Shown here: piece after piece, positions 7,669-16,178 of the stretch
Numbering within the stretch: position 1 is the first letter of the stretch
Layout: each line of letters opens with the position of its first letter
The notes under the pieces: generated by a model
The model's input: the letters and a program-made list of their open reading frames with translations, nothing else
Database searches by the model: none
What the model was told of the DNA's origin: nothing
Assembly: GCA_900768265.1 (NCBI GenBank)
Contig: CAAGCF010000016.1
Location: forward strand, 1-29,745
DNA: 29,745 nucleotides
Direction: 5' to 3'
From: an uncultured Collinsella sp.
GTDB taxonomy: Bacteria; Actinomycetota; Coriobacteriia; Coriobacteriales; Coriobacteriaceae
Program-made: the position numbers and the translations under genes

Positions 7669-8860
7669 GACCGCGCTTCGCATGGCGCTGGCGCACCCGT
7701 TCTACCTGCTCATCTATACGGTGTTCATCTCGCTCATGGGCGTATTCATCGCGGCTTCGGTGAGCTGGAACTCGTCGCAGCTTACCGAGTACAAGCCCTA
7801 CGACACCAACGTGATCGTGGTCGACCGCGACAATAGCGACCTTTCACGGGCGCTTACCAAGCACCTGGGCTCACGCTTTGACCTGGTCACGGGCGTCGGC
7901 GACGACACATACGACCTTGCCGACGCGCTCTCCAAGAGCAACAGCGCCAAGGGCAGTGCCGATTGCGTGTTCTTTATCCCGGAGGGGTTTGAGGACGATC
8001 TTGTTGCAGCCGCCCGTGCGGGGGAGGCCCTGCCCAAGCTCGACGTGACCTATGGTTCCGGCACCATGGCGGCGGCGCTTTCGTCCGCCGAGGCCTCGCG
8101 CTGGATCTCGCTCGCGGGCGCTGCGGCGGCGCTTGAACCCGCTGCCTCCAACGGCGACGTCGCAAGGGCCGCCGAGCACGCGGCCGCAAAGCGCGCGGAG
8201 GTCCAGATCGAGCAGGTCAAGGTCGACTCGACTGCTGCTACCACGCTCGAGTCGTACTTCAACTTTGGCGCGTACGCGATCATCTCGTCGGTCATCGTGT
8301 CGGTAGGACTGGTGTTTTCGGGCATGAACGAGCCCGAGCGCGTGCGCCGCATGGATGCCAGCCCGGTCTCTGAGCGCCAGCGTTCGCTCGCTGTGTTCGC
8401 GGCCGCCGCCGTGCTCACCGTCTGCATCTGGCTCGTGTCGAGCATGATGGGCGTCGTGGGCTTTGCCAGCGCGGTTGCCGAGGTCGGCGTGGGTCGCGTG
8501 TGCCTGGCGCTGGCGGCAACGTTTGCCCTGGCGTGCACGCCGCTGGCCGTTGGCTTTACGCTGTCGAGCCTGGGCGCGCGCGAGGAGTTGCTCAACGGCG
8601 TGGGCAACTTGCTCGGCTTGCTCATGACGTTTTTGGGCGGCGCCTGGATGCCATTGTCGCTGATGGGTCCGGCCGTGCAGACGGCGGCGCACTTTGTGCC
8701 GACGTATTGGGTGAGCGACGCGATCGGCAAGGCGCTTGCCTCGGACCTGACGTCTGCCGTGCTGGGCGACATCGCCTGCGACCTGGGCGTCACGGTGCTC
8801 TTCGCCGCCGCCATCGCCGCCGTAGGCCTGGCCCTCACCCGCGCCAAATCCCACGCCTAG
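7655..8860 (+). CDS. ABC-2 type exporter permease, second subunit
   Basis: Start ATG 7655 is preceded by GGAAGGAG; an in-frame ATG at 7640 is less likely. The protein has 401 residues and the same architecture as its neighbour. One N-terminal helix (about 17-38, FYLLIYTVFISLMGVFIAAS) leads to an extracytoplasmic domain (about 40-205). Five or so C-terminal helices follow, including a region rich in Gly, Leu and Met near LLGLLMTFLGGAWMPLSLMG. It ends the four-gene exporter and regulator locus. It is followed directly by REP-like repeats and not by a normal T-rich terminator. Confidence 0.88.
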   Translation: MSTFKTALRMALAHPFYLLIYTVFISLMGVFIAASVSWNSSQLTEYKPYDTNVIVVDRDNSDLSRALTKHLGSRFDLVTGVGDDTYDLADALSKSNSAKGSADCVFFIPEGFEDDLVAAARAGEALPKLDVTYGSGTMAAALSSAEASRWISLAGAAAALEPAASNGDVARAAEHAAAKRAEVQIEQVKVDSTAATTLESYFNFGAYAIISSVIVSVGLVFSGMNEPERVRRMDASPVSERQRSLAVFAAAAVLTVCIWLVSSMMGVVGFASAVAEVGVGRVCLALAATFALACTPLAVGFTLSSLGAREELLNGVGNLLGLLMTFLGGAWMPLSLMGPAVQTAAHFVPTYWVSDAIGKALASDLTSAVLGDIACDLGVTVLFAAAIAAVGLALTRAKSHA

Positions 8861-8873
8861 CTACCTGGTCATC

Positions 8874-9054
8874 GGGGACGTTCTTAAACGGCTAGTCATC
8901 GGAGACAGTCTTTGCCGATTCGCCGGCTCGCCGGCCGGGCTGGCAAGGACTGTCCCAATATGTCGGCACTTGGGGACGTTCCTTTCCTGCCGGCACTCAT
9001 TGGGGACAGACTTAAATGAGTGGTTTCAGTCATTTAAGTCTGTCCCCAATGAGT
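8874..9054. repeat. Composite REP-like repeat array upstream of the MacB-type ABC genes
   Basis: Most of the 8861-9160 gap is repeat. Pieces in order: GGGGACGTTCTTAAAC (8874-8889); a hairpin of GACAGTCTTTGCC (8904-8916) with GGCAAGGACTGTC (8942-8954); a GGGGACGTTCC unit (8965-8996); and a perfect 25-bp palindrome (8995-9019 with 9030-9054, core GGGGACAGACTTAAATGA). The same modules recur at 12555-12690, 21179-21199 and 25068-25099. Such GGGGACAG/GGGGACGT units resemble REP elements mobilised by REP-associated tyrosine transposases, but no such transposase gene is in the window. An AT-rich tract at 9068-9130 probably holds the promoter for the next gene. Confidence 0.8.
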
Positions 9055-9160
9055 ACCCAATGACTGGTTTGGAAAAAATTGCGCCTGTCGCTTAAAAATA
9101 GTTCGCCCGGGTTTACTATTACCTTAGAAAAGTAGCAGAAGGCTAACAACGGGGGATAGC

Positions 9161-9874
<714 letters not shown>

Positions 9875-9882
9875 GCGGCGCC

Positions 9883-12549
9883 ATGACACCTCTCGCAAAA
9901 CGTCTCCCGCGCGAGCTGCGCCGCAATATCGGCAAGTACCTGGGCATCTTTTTGCTTATGTGCGGAAGCATCGCCCTCACGTCGGGCTTTTTGCTCGCGG
10001 CGCATTCCATCGGCTGCCTCATTGACGACATGCGCGATGCGTACACGATTGAGGACGGCCGCGTGACTACCTCCTTCGAGGCCACCAAAGATCAGCTCAA
10101 GGCAGCCGAGGATGCAGCCGACGACGTCGGCGGCGTCACGCTCTACAAGAATTTCTCCATCGACGCCATCATAAAAAAGACCGCCGGCGACGACGGCACC
10201 AAGCGCACGCTGCGCACCTATGCGCACCGCACCAAGGTCGATATCGCGTCCTACTGCGAAGGCAGGCAGCCCAAGACGGACGATGAGGTGGCAATCGACC
10301 GTGTCTTCGCCACCAACAACGACCTCGCCGTGGGCGATAAGGTCGAGCTTGAGGGCCGCACCTACACCATCTGCGGCATCATGACCCAGCCCGATAGCCA
10401 GGCGTTGTTCCTCGACAATTCGGACTTTACGGTGAACACCATCACGTACGGCGTGGCCGAGGTCACCGACGCCGGCTTTGCCGCGCTTGAGGACGCCGGC
10501 GGCGCGCCTGCCTACACCTACTCCTTTACCTTTACCGATCGCGACCTCCCCACCGCGGATCGCATCGATGCGGAGCAGGATATGGTCGAGGCGCTGACCG
10601 ATGCCGATGCGCGCGTGGACGATCTGATCGATGCCGATTCCAATCAGGGCATTGGCTATGCGCGCGACGACGTGGACGGCGACTCCATGATGTGGATGAC
10701 GTTGCTCGACATCATCATCGTGATCATGGCGTTTGTCTTTGTGGTGCTCACCGACGCCACCATCGAGGAGGAGAGCGCCATCATCGGCACGCTGCTCGCC
10801 AGCGGCTATCGCCGCCGCGAGATCGTGCTGCACTACCTCGCGCTTCCCGCCATCGTGGGCGTGCTCGCGGCGCTTTTGGGCACCGCGCTCGGCGTCGCGT
10901 TCTTTACCGAGCCCATGCGCGGCCTCTATTACGGTTCGTATAGCCTGCCTCCCTTCCAGGTGTACTGGAGCTGGGAGATCTTTGTGAAGTGCGCTGTAGT
11001 CCCCGCCGCCGCGCTCATCCTCATTACGCTGGTGGGCCTGCTCCGCAAGATGGGCAAGACGCCGTTGCAGTTCCTTCGTCACGAGGCGAGCGGTAAGTCG
11101 GGTACCAAGCGCGGTCTGCAGCTGCCGGAACGCATGGGCTTTGTCTCCCGCTTCCGTCTGCGCGTCTTCCTGCGCAACCTGGGCAACTTCGCCACGCTCT
11201 TCGTGGGCATTGCGTTTGCGTCGCTGCTTTTGCTCTTTGGCCTGGCGATTCTGCCCACGATGACGCACTACGCCGACAACCTCGAGACGAGCCTGGTCGC
11301 CGAGCACCAGTACACGCTCAAAGCTCCGCTGGAGCTCGAGGGCACTGCCGAGGAGCGCGAGCAGTGGTCGGCACTCGAGCGCTTGCAGTCGGTTGACGGT
11401 GCGCTGCTTTCCGCCGCCCAGGATGCCGATGACGAGCTTGACGGCGCGGCCGATGCGGCGCAGACGGCAGCCGATGCCGCGACCGCATCTCCGTCTGCCG
11501 AGAGCCTGACCGCAGCGCAGGATGCGCTTGCCAAGGTCCAGGACAAGAAGGATGCGCTCTACGCGCGCCTTGACGATCTTGCCGATGCCCTCGGCTGCAA
11601 CCGCGATGAGGCCATCGATCTGATCGACAAGGCCTTTAAGATCGACACCGACAACGACGACATTCACCCGGTCAATACGACCGACAACGGCGCGGGCGCA
11701 ATCGCGCAGGCCGAGAAATATGCCGTTTACCAGCTGCAGTACGACCGTGGCGACGGTAATGGCGAGGAGACGATTTCTGTCTACGGCATCTCGTCCGATT
11801 CGCGCTACTGGAAGGGCCTCAACATCGGCGATGGCCGCGTCGTCTTTGGCGGCGGCCTGCTCGACAAGTTTGGCTGGAGCGAGGGCCAGAAGGTCGAGCT
11901 TCGCGACAAATACGAGGCTCGGAATTATTCCCTTGAATACGCGGGCAAGGACTGCGTTTGGGGCTCCAAGTCGGACATGAATATCTATATGAGCATCGAC
12001 GACTTTAACGAGCTGTTCGACAACGACGCCGCCTACTTTAACGGCTATGTGAGCGACGAGAAGCTCGACCTCGATGCTCGTTACTTTGCCGGCGACACCA
12101 CGCCCGACGACATGCGCGCCGTGGGCGACCAGTTCATCGGCATGATGAGCAAAATGATCGGAATGATGATCGGGCTCGCGGTGTTTATCTTCCTGCTGTT
12201 TATGTATCTGCTGACCAAGGCTGTTATCGACCATAGCGCCCGGTCGATCAGCTACATGAAGGTCTTTGGCTATCGCGATGGCGAGATTTCGCATCTGTAC
12301 ATCCGCTCGATTACGCTGTGCGTGGCGGCATCGCTCGTGCTGAGCCTGCCGTTGATTATCTGCTCGCTCACGGCTATTTTCCGCTCCATGTTGCTCGCCT
12401 ATAACGGCAATATCGAGATTTATGTGCCAAGCTGGTCCATGGCGGCGTGCGCAGGGATCGGCTTTGCAACGTACCTGGTCGTGGCGCTGCTGCACATGCG
12501 CTCGATCAAGCGCGTCAGCCTGGCCGAGGCCCTCAAGGTGCAGGAGTAG
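9883..12549 (+). CDS. FtsX-domain ABC permease with large extracytoplasmic domains
   Basis: ATG 9883 gives 888 residues; an in-frame TTG at 9868 overlapping the ATPase stop is less likely. One helix (about 17-40) is followed by an extracytoplasmic domain (about 42-260). The first FtsX domain (about 265-385) contains GTLLASGYRRREI, the conserved coupling segment. Another helix lies near 425-450 and is followed by a second large outside domain (about 455-755). The last FtsX domain (about 760-885) contains YMKVFGYRDGEI. Ala/Asp-rich predicted coiled coil (about 500-575) is inserted in the second outside domain. This double-FtsX plan matches large MacB-like permeases of Firmicutes and Actinobacteria linked to peptide resistance or surface lipid/protein handling. 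Substrate unknown. REP-like repeats follow directly. Confidence 0.9.
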   Translation: MTPLAKRLPRELRRNIGKYLGIFLLMCGSIALTSGFLLAAHSIGCLIDDMRDAYTIEDGRVTTSFEATKDQLKAAEDAADDVGGVTLYKNFSIDAIIKKTAGDDGTKRTLRTYAHRTKVDIASYCEGRQPKTDDEVAIDRVFATNNDLAVGDKVELEGRTYTICGIMTQPDSQALFLDNSDFTVNTITYGVAEVTDAGFAALEDAGGAPAYTYSFTFTDRDLPTADRIDAEQDMVEALTDADARVDDLIDADSNQGIGYARDDVDGDSMMWMTLLDIIIVIMAFVFVVLTDATIEEESAIIGTLLASGYRRREIVLHYLALPAIVGVLAALLGTALGVAFFTEPMRGLYYGSYSLPPFQVYWSWEIFVKCAVVPAAALILITLVGLLRKMGKTPLQFLRHEASGKSGTKRGLQLPERMGFVSRFRLRVFLRNLGNFATLFVGIAFASLLLLFGLAILPTMTHYADNLETSLVAEHQYTLKAPLELEGTAEEREQWSALERLQSVDGALLSAAQDADDELDGAADAAQTAADAATASPSAESLTAAQDALAKVQDKKDALYARLDDLADALGCNRDEAIDLIDKAFKIDTDNDDIHPVNTTDNGAGAIAQAEKYAVYQLQYDRGDGNGEETISVYGISSDSRYWKGLNIGDGRVVFGGGLLDKFGWSEGQKVELRDKYEARNYSLEYAGKDCVWGSKSDMNIYMSIDDFNELFDNDAAYFNGYVSDEKLDLDARYFAGDTTPDDMRAVGDQFIGMMSKMIGMMIGLAVFIFLLFMYLLTKAVIDHSARSISYMKVFGYRDGEISHLYIRSITLCVAASLVLSLPLIICSLTAIFRSMLLAYNGNIEIYVPSWSMAACAGIGFATYLVVALLHMRSIKRVSLAEALKVQE

Positions 12550-12554
12550 CCCTT

Positions 12555-12690
12555 GGGGACGTTCTTAAACAACTAGTCGCTGGGGACAGTCTTTGCCGAT
12601 TCGCTGGCTCGCCGGCCGGGCGGCAAGCACTCATTTAAGCCTGTCCCCAATGAGTGGTTTCAGTCATTTAAGTCTGTCCCCAATGAGTGG
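12555..12690. repeat. REP-like repeat array downstream of the MacB-type ABC genes
   Basis: This is a second copy, in the same orientation, of the array at 8874-9054. GGGGACGTTCTTAAAC (12555-12570) and GACAGTCTTTGCCGATTCGC (about 12585-12604) are near-identical to the first. The hairpin's right arm is truncated. The terminal 27-bp unit occurs as a direct tandem (12631-12657 and 12664-12690, one mismatch), whereas the first array has it as a palindrome. Confidence 0.8.
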
Positions 12691-12703
12691 CTAGGTGCGG
12701 CGC

Positions 12704-12734
12704 TTGACTTCAACCCCGCTTTAACGGGTACCAT
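12704..12734 (+). promoter_or_regulatory. Probable promoter of the DUF362 gene
   Basis: TTGACT (12704-12709) and TACCAT (12729-12734) are separated by 19 bp, which is long but usable. The start codon at 12777 has GAGGGG about 10 bases ahead of it. Confidence 0.45.
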
Positions 12735-12776
12735 CCTCTATGTCTGTAACGCCATATAGACCGAGGGGATATATCT

Positions 12777-13982
12777 ATGATCGCAACTGCACCCGTCGCA
12801 CCCGCCAAGGTGTACTTCACCAACCTGCGCACGCACGGCCGCGAGAGCCAGCTCGACAAGCTTAAGCGCCTCATCCGTCGCGCCGGTATCGAGCAGATCG
12901 ACTTCGAGAACAAGTTCGTCGCTATCAAGATTCACTTTGGCGAGCTGGGCAACCTGAGCTTTTTGCGCCCCAACTACGCCCGCGCCGTCGCGGATGTCGT
13001 GAAGGAGCTGGGCGGCAAGCCCTTCCTCACCGACTGCAACACGCTCTATGTCGGTAGCCGCAAAAACGCGCTCGAGCACATCGATACCGCCTACCAGAAC
13101 GGCTTTACCCCGTATGCCACGGGTTGCCAGATCATCATCGCCGACGGCCTCAAGGGTACCGACGAGGCGCTCGTCCCGGTCGAGGGTGGCGAGTACGTGC
13201 GCGAGGCAAAGATCGGTCAGGCGCTCATGGACGCCGACATCGTGATTAGCCTCACCCACTTTAAGGGCCATGAGCAGGCCGGCTTTGGCGGTGCCATGAA
13301 GAACCTGGGTATGGGCGGCGGTAGCCGTGCCGGCAAGATGGAGCAGCACGCCGCTGGCAAGCCGAGCGTCGATACCACCAACTGCGTAGGTTGCCGTGCC
13401 TGCGAGAAGATTTGCGCGCACGGCGCCATCACGTTTGACGGTACGCGTGAGCGCGAGCTTGCCAACGGCAGCACTCGCACGGTTCACGTGGCTGCCATCG
13501 ACCACGATCGCTGCGTGGGCTGCGGACGCTGCATTGCGGCGTGCAACCAGGACTGCATCAAGCCCGACTATGATGCCGCGGCCGACGTACTCAACTACAA
13601 GATCGCCGAGTACACCAAAGCCGTCGTCGACGGCCGCCCGAGCTTCCACATCTCGCTTGCCATGGATATCAGCCCCAACTGCGACTGCCATCCCGAAAAC
13701 GACACGCCTATCGTCAACGATATCGGCATGTTCGCGAGCTTCGACCCGGTCGCCATCGATCAGGCCTGTGCCGATGCCGTCCTGGCATCCGAGCCGCTGC
13801 CTAACACCGAGCTTACCGACAGCGCGGCCAAGATGGAGCATAATCACGAGCATCTGGAGGGCGAGCAGGCCAAGGATCCCTTCTGCATCACGCATCCCGA
13901 CACCGACTGGCGCGCGTGCATCGCGCATGCCGAGAAGATCGGCCTGGGCACGAGCGAGTATGAGCTCATCGAGGTCAAGTAG
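12777..13982 (+). CDS. DUF362 protein with two 4Fe-4S ferredoxin motifs
   Basis: The 401-residue soluble protein has an N-terminal DUF362 region (about 10-195; IKIHFGELGNLSFLRPN, DCNTLYVGSR, LTHFKGHEQAGFGGAMKNLGMG). A ferredoxin segment is inserted after it: Cys203, 206, 209, 213 in CVGCRACEKIC and Cys246, 249, 252, 256 in CVGCGRCIAAC, with an extra Cys260. The DUF362 fold resumes after it (ISPNCDCHPENDTPIVNDIG, FDPVAIDQA). A His/Glu-rich stretch (EHNHEHLEGEQ) lies near 345. Members are common in anaerobes and are thought to be electron-transfer proteins, but no reaction is established. It stands alone, with a repeat array on the left and a terminator on the right. Confidence 0.92.
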   Translation: MIATAPVAPAKVYFTNLRTHGRESQLDKLKRLIRRAGIEQIDFENKFVAIKIHFGELGNLSFLRPNYARAVADVVKELGGKPFLTDCNTLYVGSRKNALEHIDTAYQNGFTPYATGCQIIIADGLKGTDEALVPVEGGEYVREAKIGQALMDADIVISLTHFKGHEQAGFGGAMKNLGMGGGSRAGKMEQHAAGKPSVDTTNCVGCRACEKICAHGAITFDGTRERELANGSTRTVHVAAIDHDRCVGCGRCIAACNQDCIKPDYDAAADVLNYKIAEYTKAVVDGRPSFHISLAMDISPNCDCHPENDTPIVNDIGMFASFDPVAIDQACADAVLASEPLPNTELTDSAAKMEHNHEHLEGEQAKDPFCITHPDTDWRACIAHAEKIGLGTSEYELIEVK

Positions 13983-14029
13983 CACCTGTCTATTGAACAT
14001 ATCAAGTGCCTTTGTGGCGTAACGTAAGC

Positions 14030-14068
14030 AAAAACCGCCTGCGAGCACCGTGCTCACAGGCGGTTTTT
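14030..14068 (+). terminator. Intrinsic terminator of the DUF362 gene
   Basis: A stem AAAAACCGCCTG.GAGCA / TGCTC.CAGGCGGTTTTT has one mismatch and a short loop, and ends in a TTTTT run. It begins 47 bases after the stop codon. The mirror A-run could also let it stop transcripts arriving from the minus-strand hydrolase gene. Confidence 0.85.
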
Positions 14069-14192
14069 CGGAAGTATGCGGCAAATTCTGAGACCGCCGA
14101 CCACACTGTGTTTTCTGCCAACAAAACCGCAGGTAAACCAGGTACGAAACAGGGGTCTGGTCGGCAAGTTCAGATTTTGCCGCATACTTCCG
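14069..14192. repeat. Palindromic repeat element, copy 3
   Basis: Inverted arms of 23 bp with one mismatch (14069-14091 and 14170-14192; left arm begins CGGAAGTATGCGGCAAA) enclose an inner inverted pair (GCCGACCAC near 14096-14104, GGTCTGGTCGGC near 14155-14166). The core is ACAAAACCGCAGGTA (14121-14135). Core and inner-arm motifs match the elements at 3098-3255 and 3350-3501; the outer arms are different again. It abuts the DUF362 terminator. Confidence 0.85.
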
Positions 14193-14232
14193 AAAACAGG
14201 GGTCAGCTAGAGCTGTAAATGCTGATATTTGC

Positions 14233-15198
14233 CTAAAAATTCTCGTCGAGGAAGTTATCGACCGTGTTCCAGTAGAGCTCGGGATCGACCTGCGCGCTCT
14301 TGGCATGGGTGGCGCCGTGGATAGTGAGCTTTTGCTTGACCTTGCTGGCGCACGCGTCGTAGTTTTGGTCGAGCATGCTGTACGGCACAAAGGTGTCCTG
14401 GTCGCCGTGGATAAACAGCATGGGAACCGTCGCGTGTTCGAGTTGCTCCACACTGCTCGCCTTATGAAAGTCGTAGCCCGCGCGCACGTTGCACACCAAG
14501 TTTGCTACATCGAGCAAGGGAAAGCTGGGCAGGCCGAACACGTCCTTGAGCTGCAGAGAAAACTCGTCCCAAACGCTCGTATAACCGCAGTCCTCGATAA
14601 TGCATTTCACGTTTGCGGGCAGAGATTCCCCCGCGACGTTCATGGCGGTTGCCGCACCCATCGACTCGCCAAAGACCAGGATACGCGCCTCGGGGTCAGC
14701 CTGAACGATTCGCTCGATCCATGCGACGATGTCGAGGCGCTCGGGCCAGCCCATGCCGATATAGTCGCCGCCGGAGCGCTCGTGGGCGCGCGCGGCAGGT
14801 GCGAGCACGTTCATGCCGCGGTCGTGGAATCGCTTGACGTATCGGGCCATACCGATGGGCTCGTTGGTATATCCATGCAGGCAAACGGCGTAGTCGTGCG
14901 TGCTCTCCGACGCAGCAAAATACCAAGCGGCAAGTTCGGTTCCGTCATCTGCGGTGAGGCTGCTGCTCTCGCGGTTCTCTTTAAACCATGCCCGCGCCTC
15001 GGTGTCCTCGGCATCCGGCTGCTCACCTTCTTTGTCGTCCTTGCCGTCCTGCATCATCTTCATGGTGTATGGCGCGCGGGGATTCAGCGCGAAGTCAAAC
15101 AGAAAGTTGCCGGCAAACCCCAGCAGCGCGACAACGACTACCAACGTAACAATGCCGGCTATCTTGAACTTTCGATGGGGGTGTGCGCTTTGAGGCAT
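14233..15198 (-). CDS. Membrane-anchored alpha/beta hydrolase
   Basis: The 321 residues begin with a basic stretch and one hydrophobic helix (about 13-35), so the catalytic part should lie outside the membrane, tethered to it. A charged linker (about 50-80) follows. The alpha/beta-hydrolase core has an oxyanion HGY (108-110), nucleophile elbow GESMG with Ser179, an acid Asp268 in HGDQDTFVP and His298 in HGATHAKS, so the catalytic triad is complete. It resembles YqkD-like and prolyl-oligopeptidase-related hydrolases; the substrate may be a peptide or acyl ester. GGAGA lies before its ATG. The gene is divergent from the hemolysin III-family gene at 15385. Confidence 0.9.
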   Translation of the reverse strand: MPQSAHPHRKFKIAGIVTLVVVVALLGFAGNFLFDFALNPRAPYTMKMMQDGKDDKEGEQPDAEDTEARAWFKENRESSSLTADDGTELAAWYFAASESTHDYAVCLHGYTNEPIGMARYVKRFHDRGMNVLAPAARAHERSGGDYIGMGWPERLDIVAWIERIVQADPEARILVFGESMGAATAMNVAGESLPANVKCIIEDCGYTSVWDEFSLQLKDVFGLPSFPLLDVANLVCNVRAGYDFHKASSVEQLEHATVPMLFIHGDQDTFVPYSMLDQNYDACASKVKQKLTIHGATHAKSAQVDPELYWNTVDNFLDENF

Positions 15199-15218
15199 TT
15201 ACGGTTCTCCTTAAAGAT

Positions 15219-15277
15219 GTTAATACATCAACATTTAATGCAAGCGCATTATGGACGTTCACCGTTGATGCGTCAAC
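15219..15277. promoter_or_regulatory. Pair of similar palindromic operator-like sites
   Basis: GTTAATACATCAAC (15219-15232) and GTTGATGCGTCAAC (15264-15277) are dyads. The reverse complement of the first matches the second at 11 of 14 positions, and all three differences are transitions (consensus GTTGATGYRTYAAC). Their centres are 45 bp apart, in the 186-bp space between divergent genes. They probably bind one dimeric repressor of unknown identity. Confidence 0.5.
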
Positions 15278-15311
15278 AGGCAAAGAATGGGTAAACAAAG
15301 GGTCACGTATG

Positions 15312-15349
15312 GTGCAAATTTCGCACGCACCCAGACGCTTTGATATAGT
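15312..15349 (+). promoter_or_regulatory. Extended -10 promoter with overlapping dyad, for the hemolysin III-family gene
   Basis: TGATATAGT (15341-15349) is an extended -10. The expected -35 position overlaps the near-palindrome GTGCAAATTTCGCAC (15312-15326), which could be an operator. A GGAGG box (15369-15373) precedes the ATG at 15385. Confidence 0.5.
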
Positions 15350-15384
15350 GTTGAGAACTCTTTACGTTGGAGGATGTAACCGGC

Positions 15385-16068
15385 ATGTCCGATTCGAGCG
15401 ACAGTTCTAAGCCGCGACCCAAGACCGCGGCCGTTCCACACTACACGGTGGGCGAGGAGATCATGAACTCCGTCACCCATGGTGTCGGCTGCCTGCTGGG
15501 TATCGCGGGCCTGGTGCTCCTGATCGTATTCGCTGCCCTGCGCGGCGGAGGCCCGGCCCACATGGCCGCGGCGATTGTCTATGGTGTCAGCATTATTCTC
15601 GAATACCTAGCCTCCACGCTCTACCACGCGATTCAGCCCGCGCGCGCCAAGCGCGTGTTTCGCATCATCGACCACAGCTGCATCTACCTGCTCATAGCCG
15701 GCAGCTATACGCCGTTTTGCCTCATCACGCTCGCAAACGACGGCGGCGCTGCGCTGTTCTTCGCCGTATGGGCCATCGCCATTATCGGCATTGCCCTCGA
15801 GTGCTTTATGCGCGAGCGCCAGCCGCACTGGGTAAGCGGCCTGGTCTATCTGCTGATGGGCTGGCTCGTTGTCTTTAAACTGCCCGCACTCGTGGCGCTG
15901 CTGAACCCCGTGGCGCTTGCCCTGCTCGCCGTCGGCGGCGTGTGCTATACCGTGGGCGTGCCGTTCTATATCGCCAAAAACGTGCGCTATCTGCACAGCG
16001 TGTTCCACCTGTGGGTGCTCGCCGGTAGCATCTTCCAGTTCATGGCGGTGATTCTCTTCGTAATCTAG
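15385..16068 (+). CDS. Hemolysin III family (TrhA/PAQR-type) integral membrane protein
   Basis: ATG 15385 has GGAGG 11 bases ahead; a TTG at 15367 is in frame but contains that ribosome site. The 227 residues form seven hydrophobic helices. Family motifs are present: E(E)IMNSVTH at the start of helix 1, STLYHAI at the end of helix 2, DHSCIYLLIAGSYTPF in helix 3 and HSVFHLWVLAGS in the last helix. These Ser/His/Asp residues form the predicted metal site of the PAQR/CREST superfamily. Bacterial members are called hemolysin III but mostly act in membrane-lipid homeostasis. The gene opens a run of co-directed genes with a CNNM-like protein next. Confidence 0.92.
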   Translation: MSDSSDSSKPRPKTAAVPHYTVGEEIMNSVTHGVGCLLGIAGLVLLIVFAALRGGGPAHMAAAIVYGVSIILEYLASTLYHAIQPARAKRVFRIIDHSCIYLLIAGSYTPFCLITLANDGGAALFFAVWAIAIIGIALECFMRERQPHWVSGLVYLLMGWLVVFKLPALVALLNPVALALLAVGGVCYTVGVPFYIAKNVRYLHSVFHLWVLAGSIFQFMAVILFVI

Positions 16069-16178
16069 CGACCACGCCTGCGCGCCCGCGTCCTCGTTTG
16101 GGCGCCGGCGCCATTGCCGTATCCGCCATCAACGTTTTAATCCGACGTCCCGAATCTTGGAGGTTCGAGAAACTCCCG

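Noticed and set aside
14030..14068. Part of palindromic element copy 3 because of its AAAACCGC string
   Set aside because: It has its own stem and T-run directly after the DUF362 gene and behaves as a terminator; the short match to the core is likely chance.
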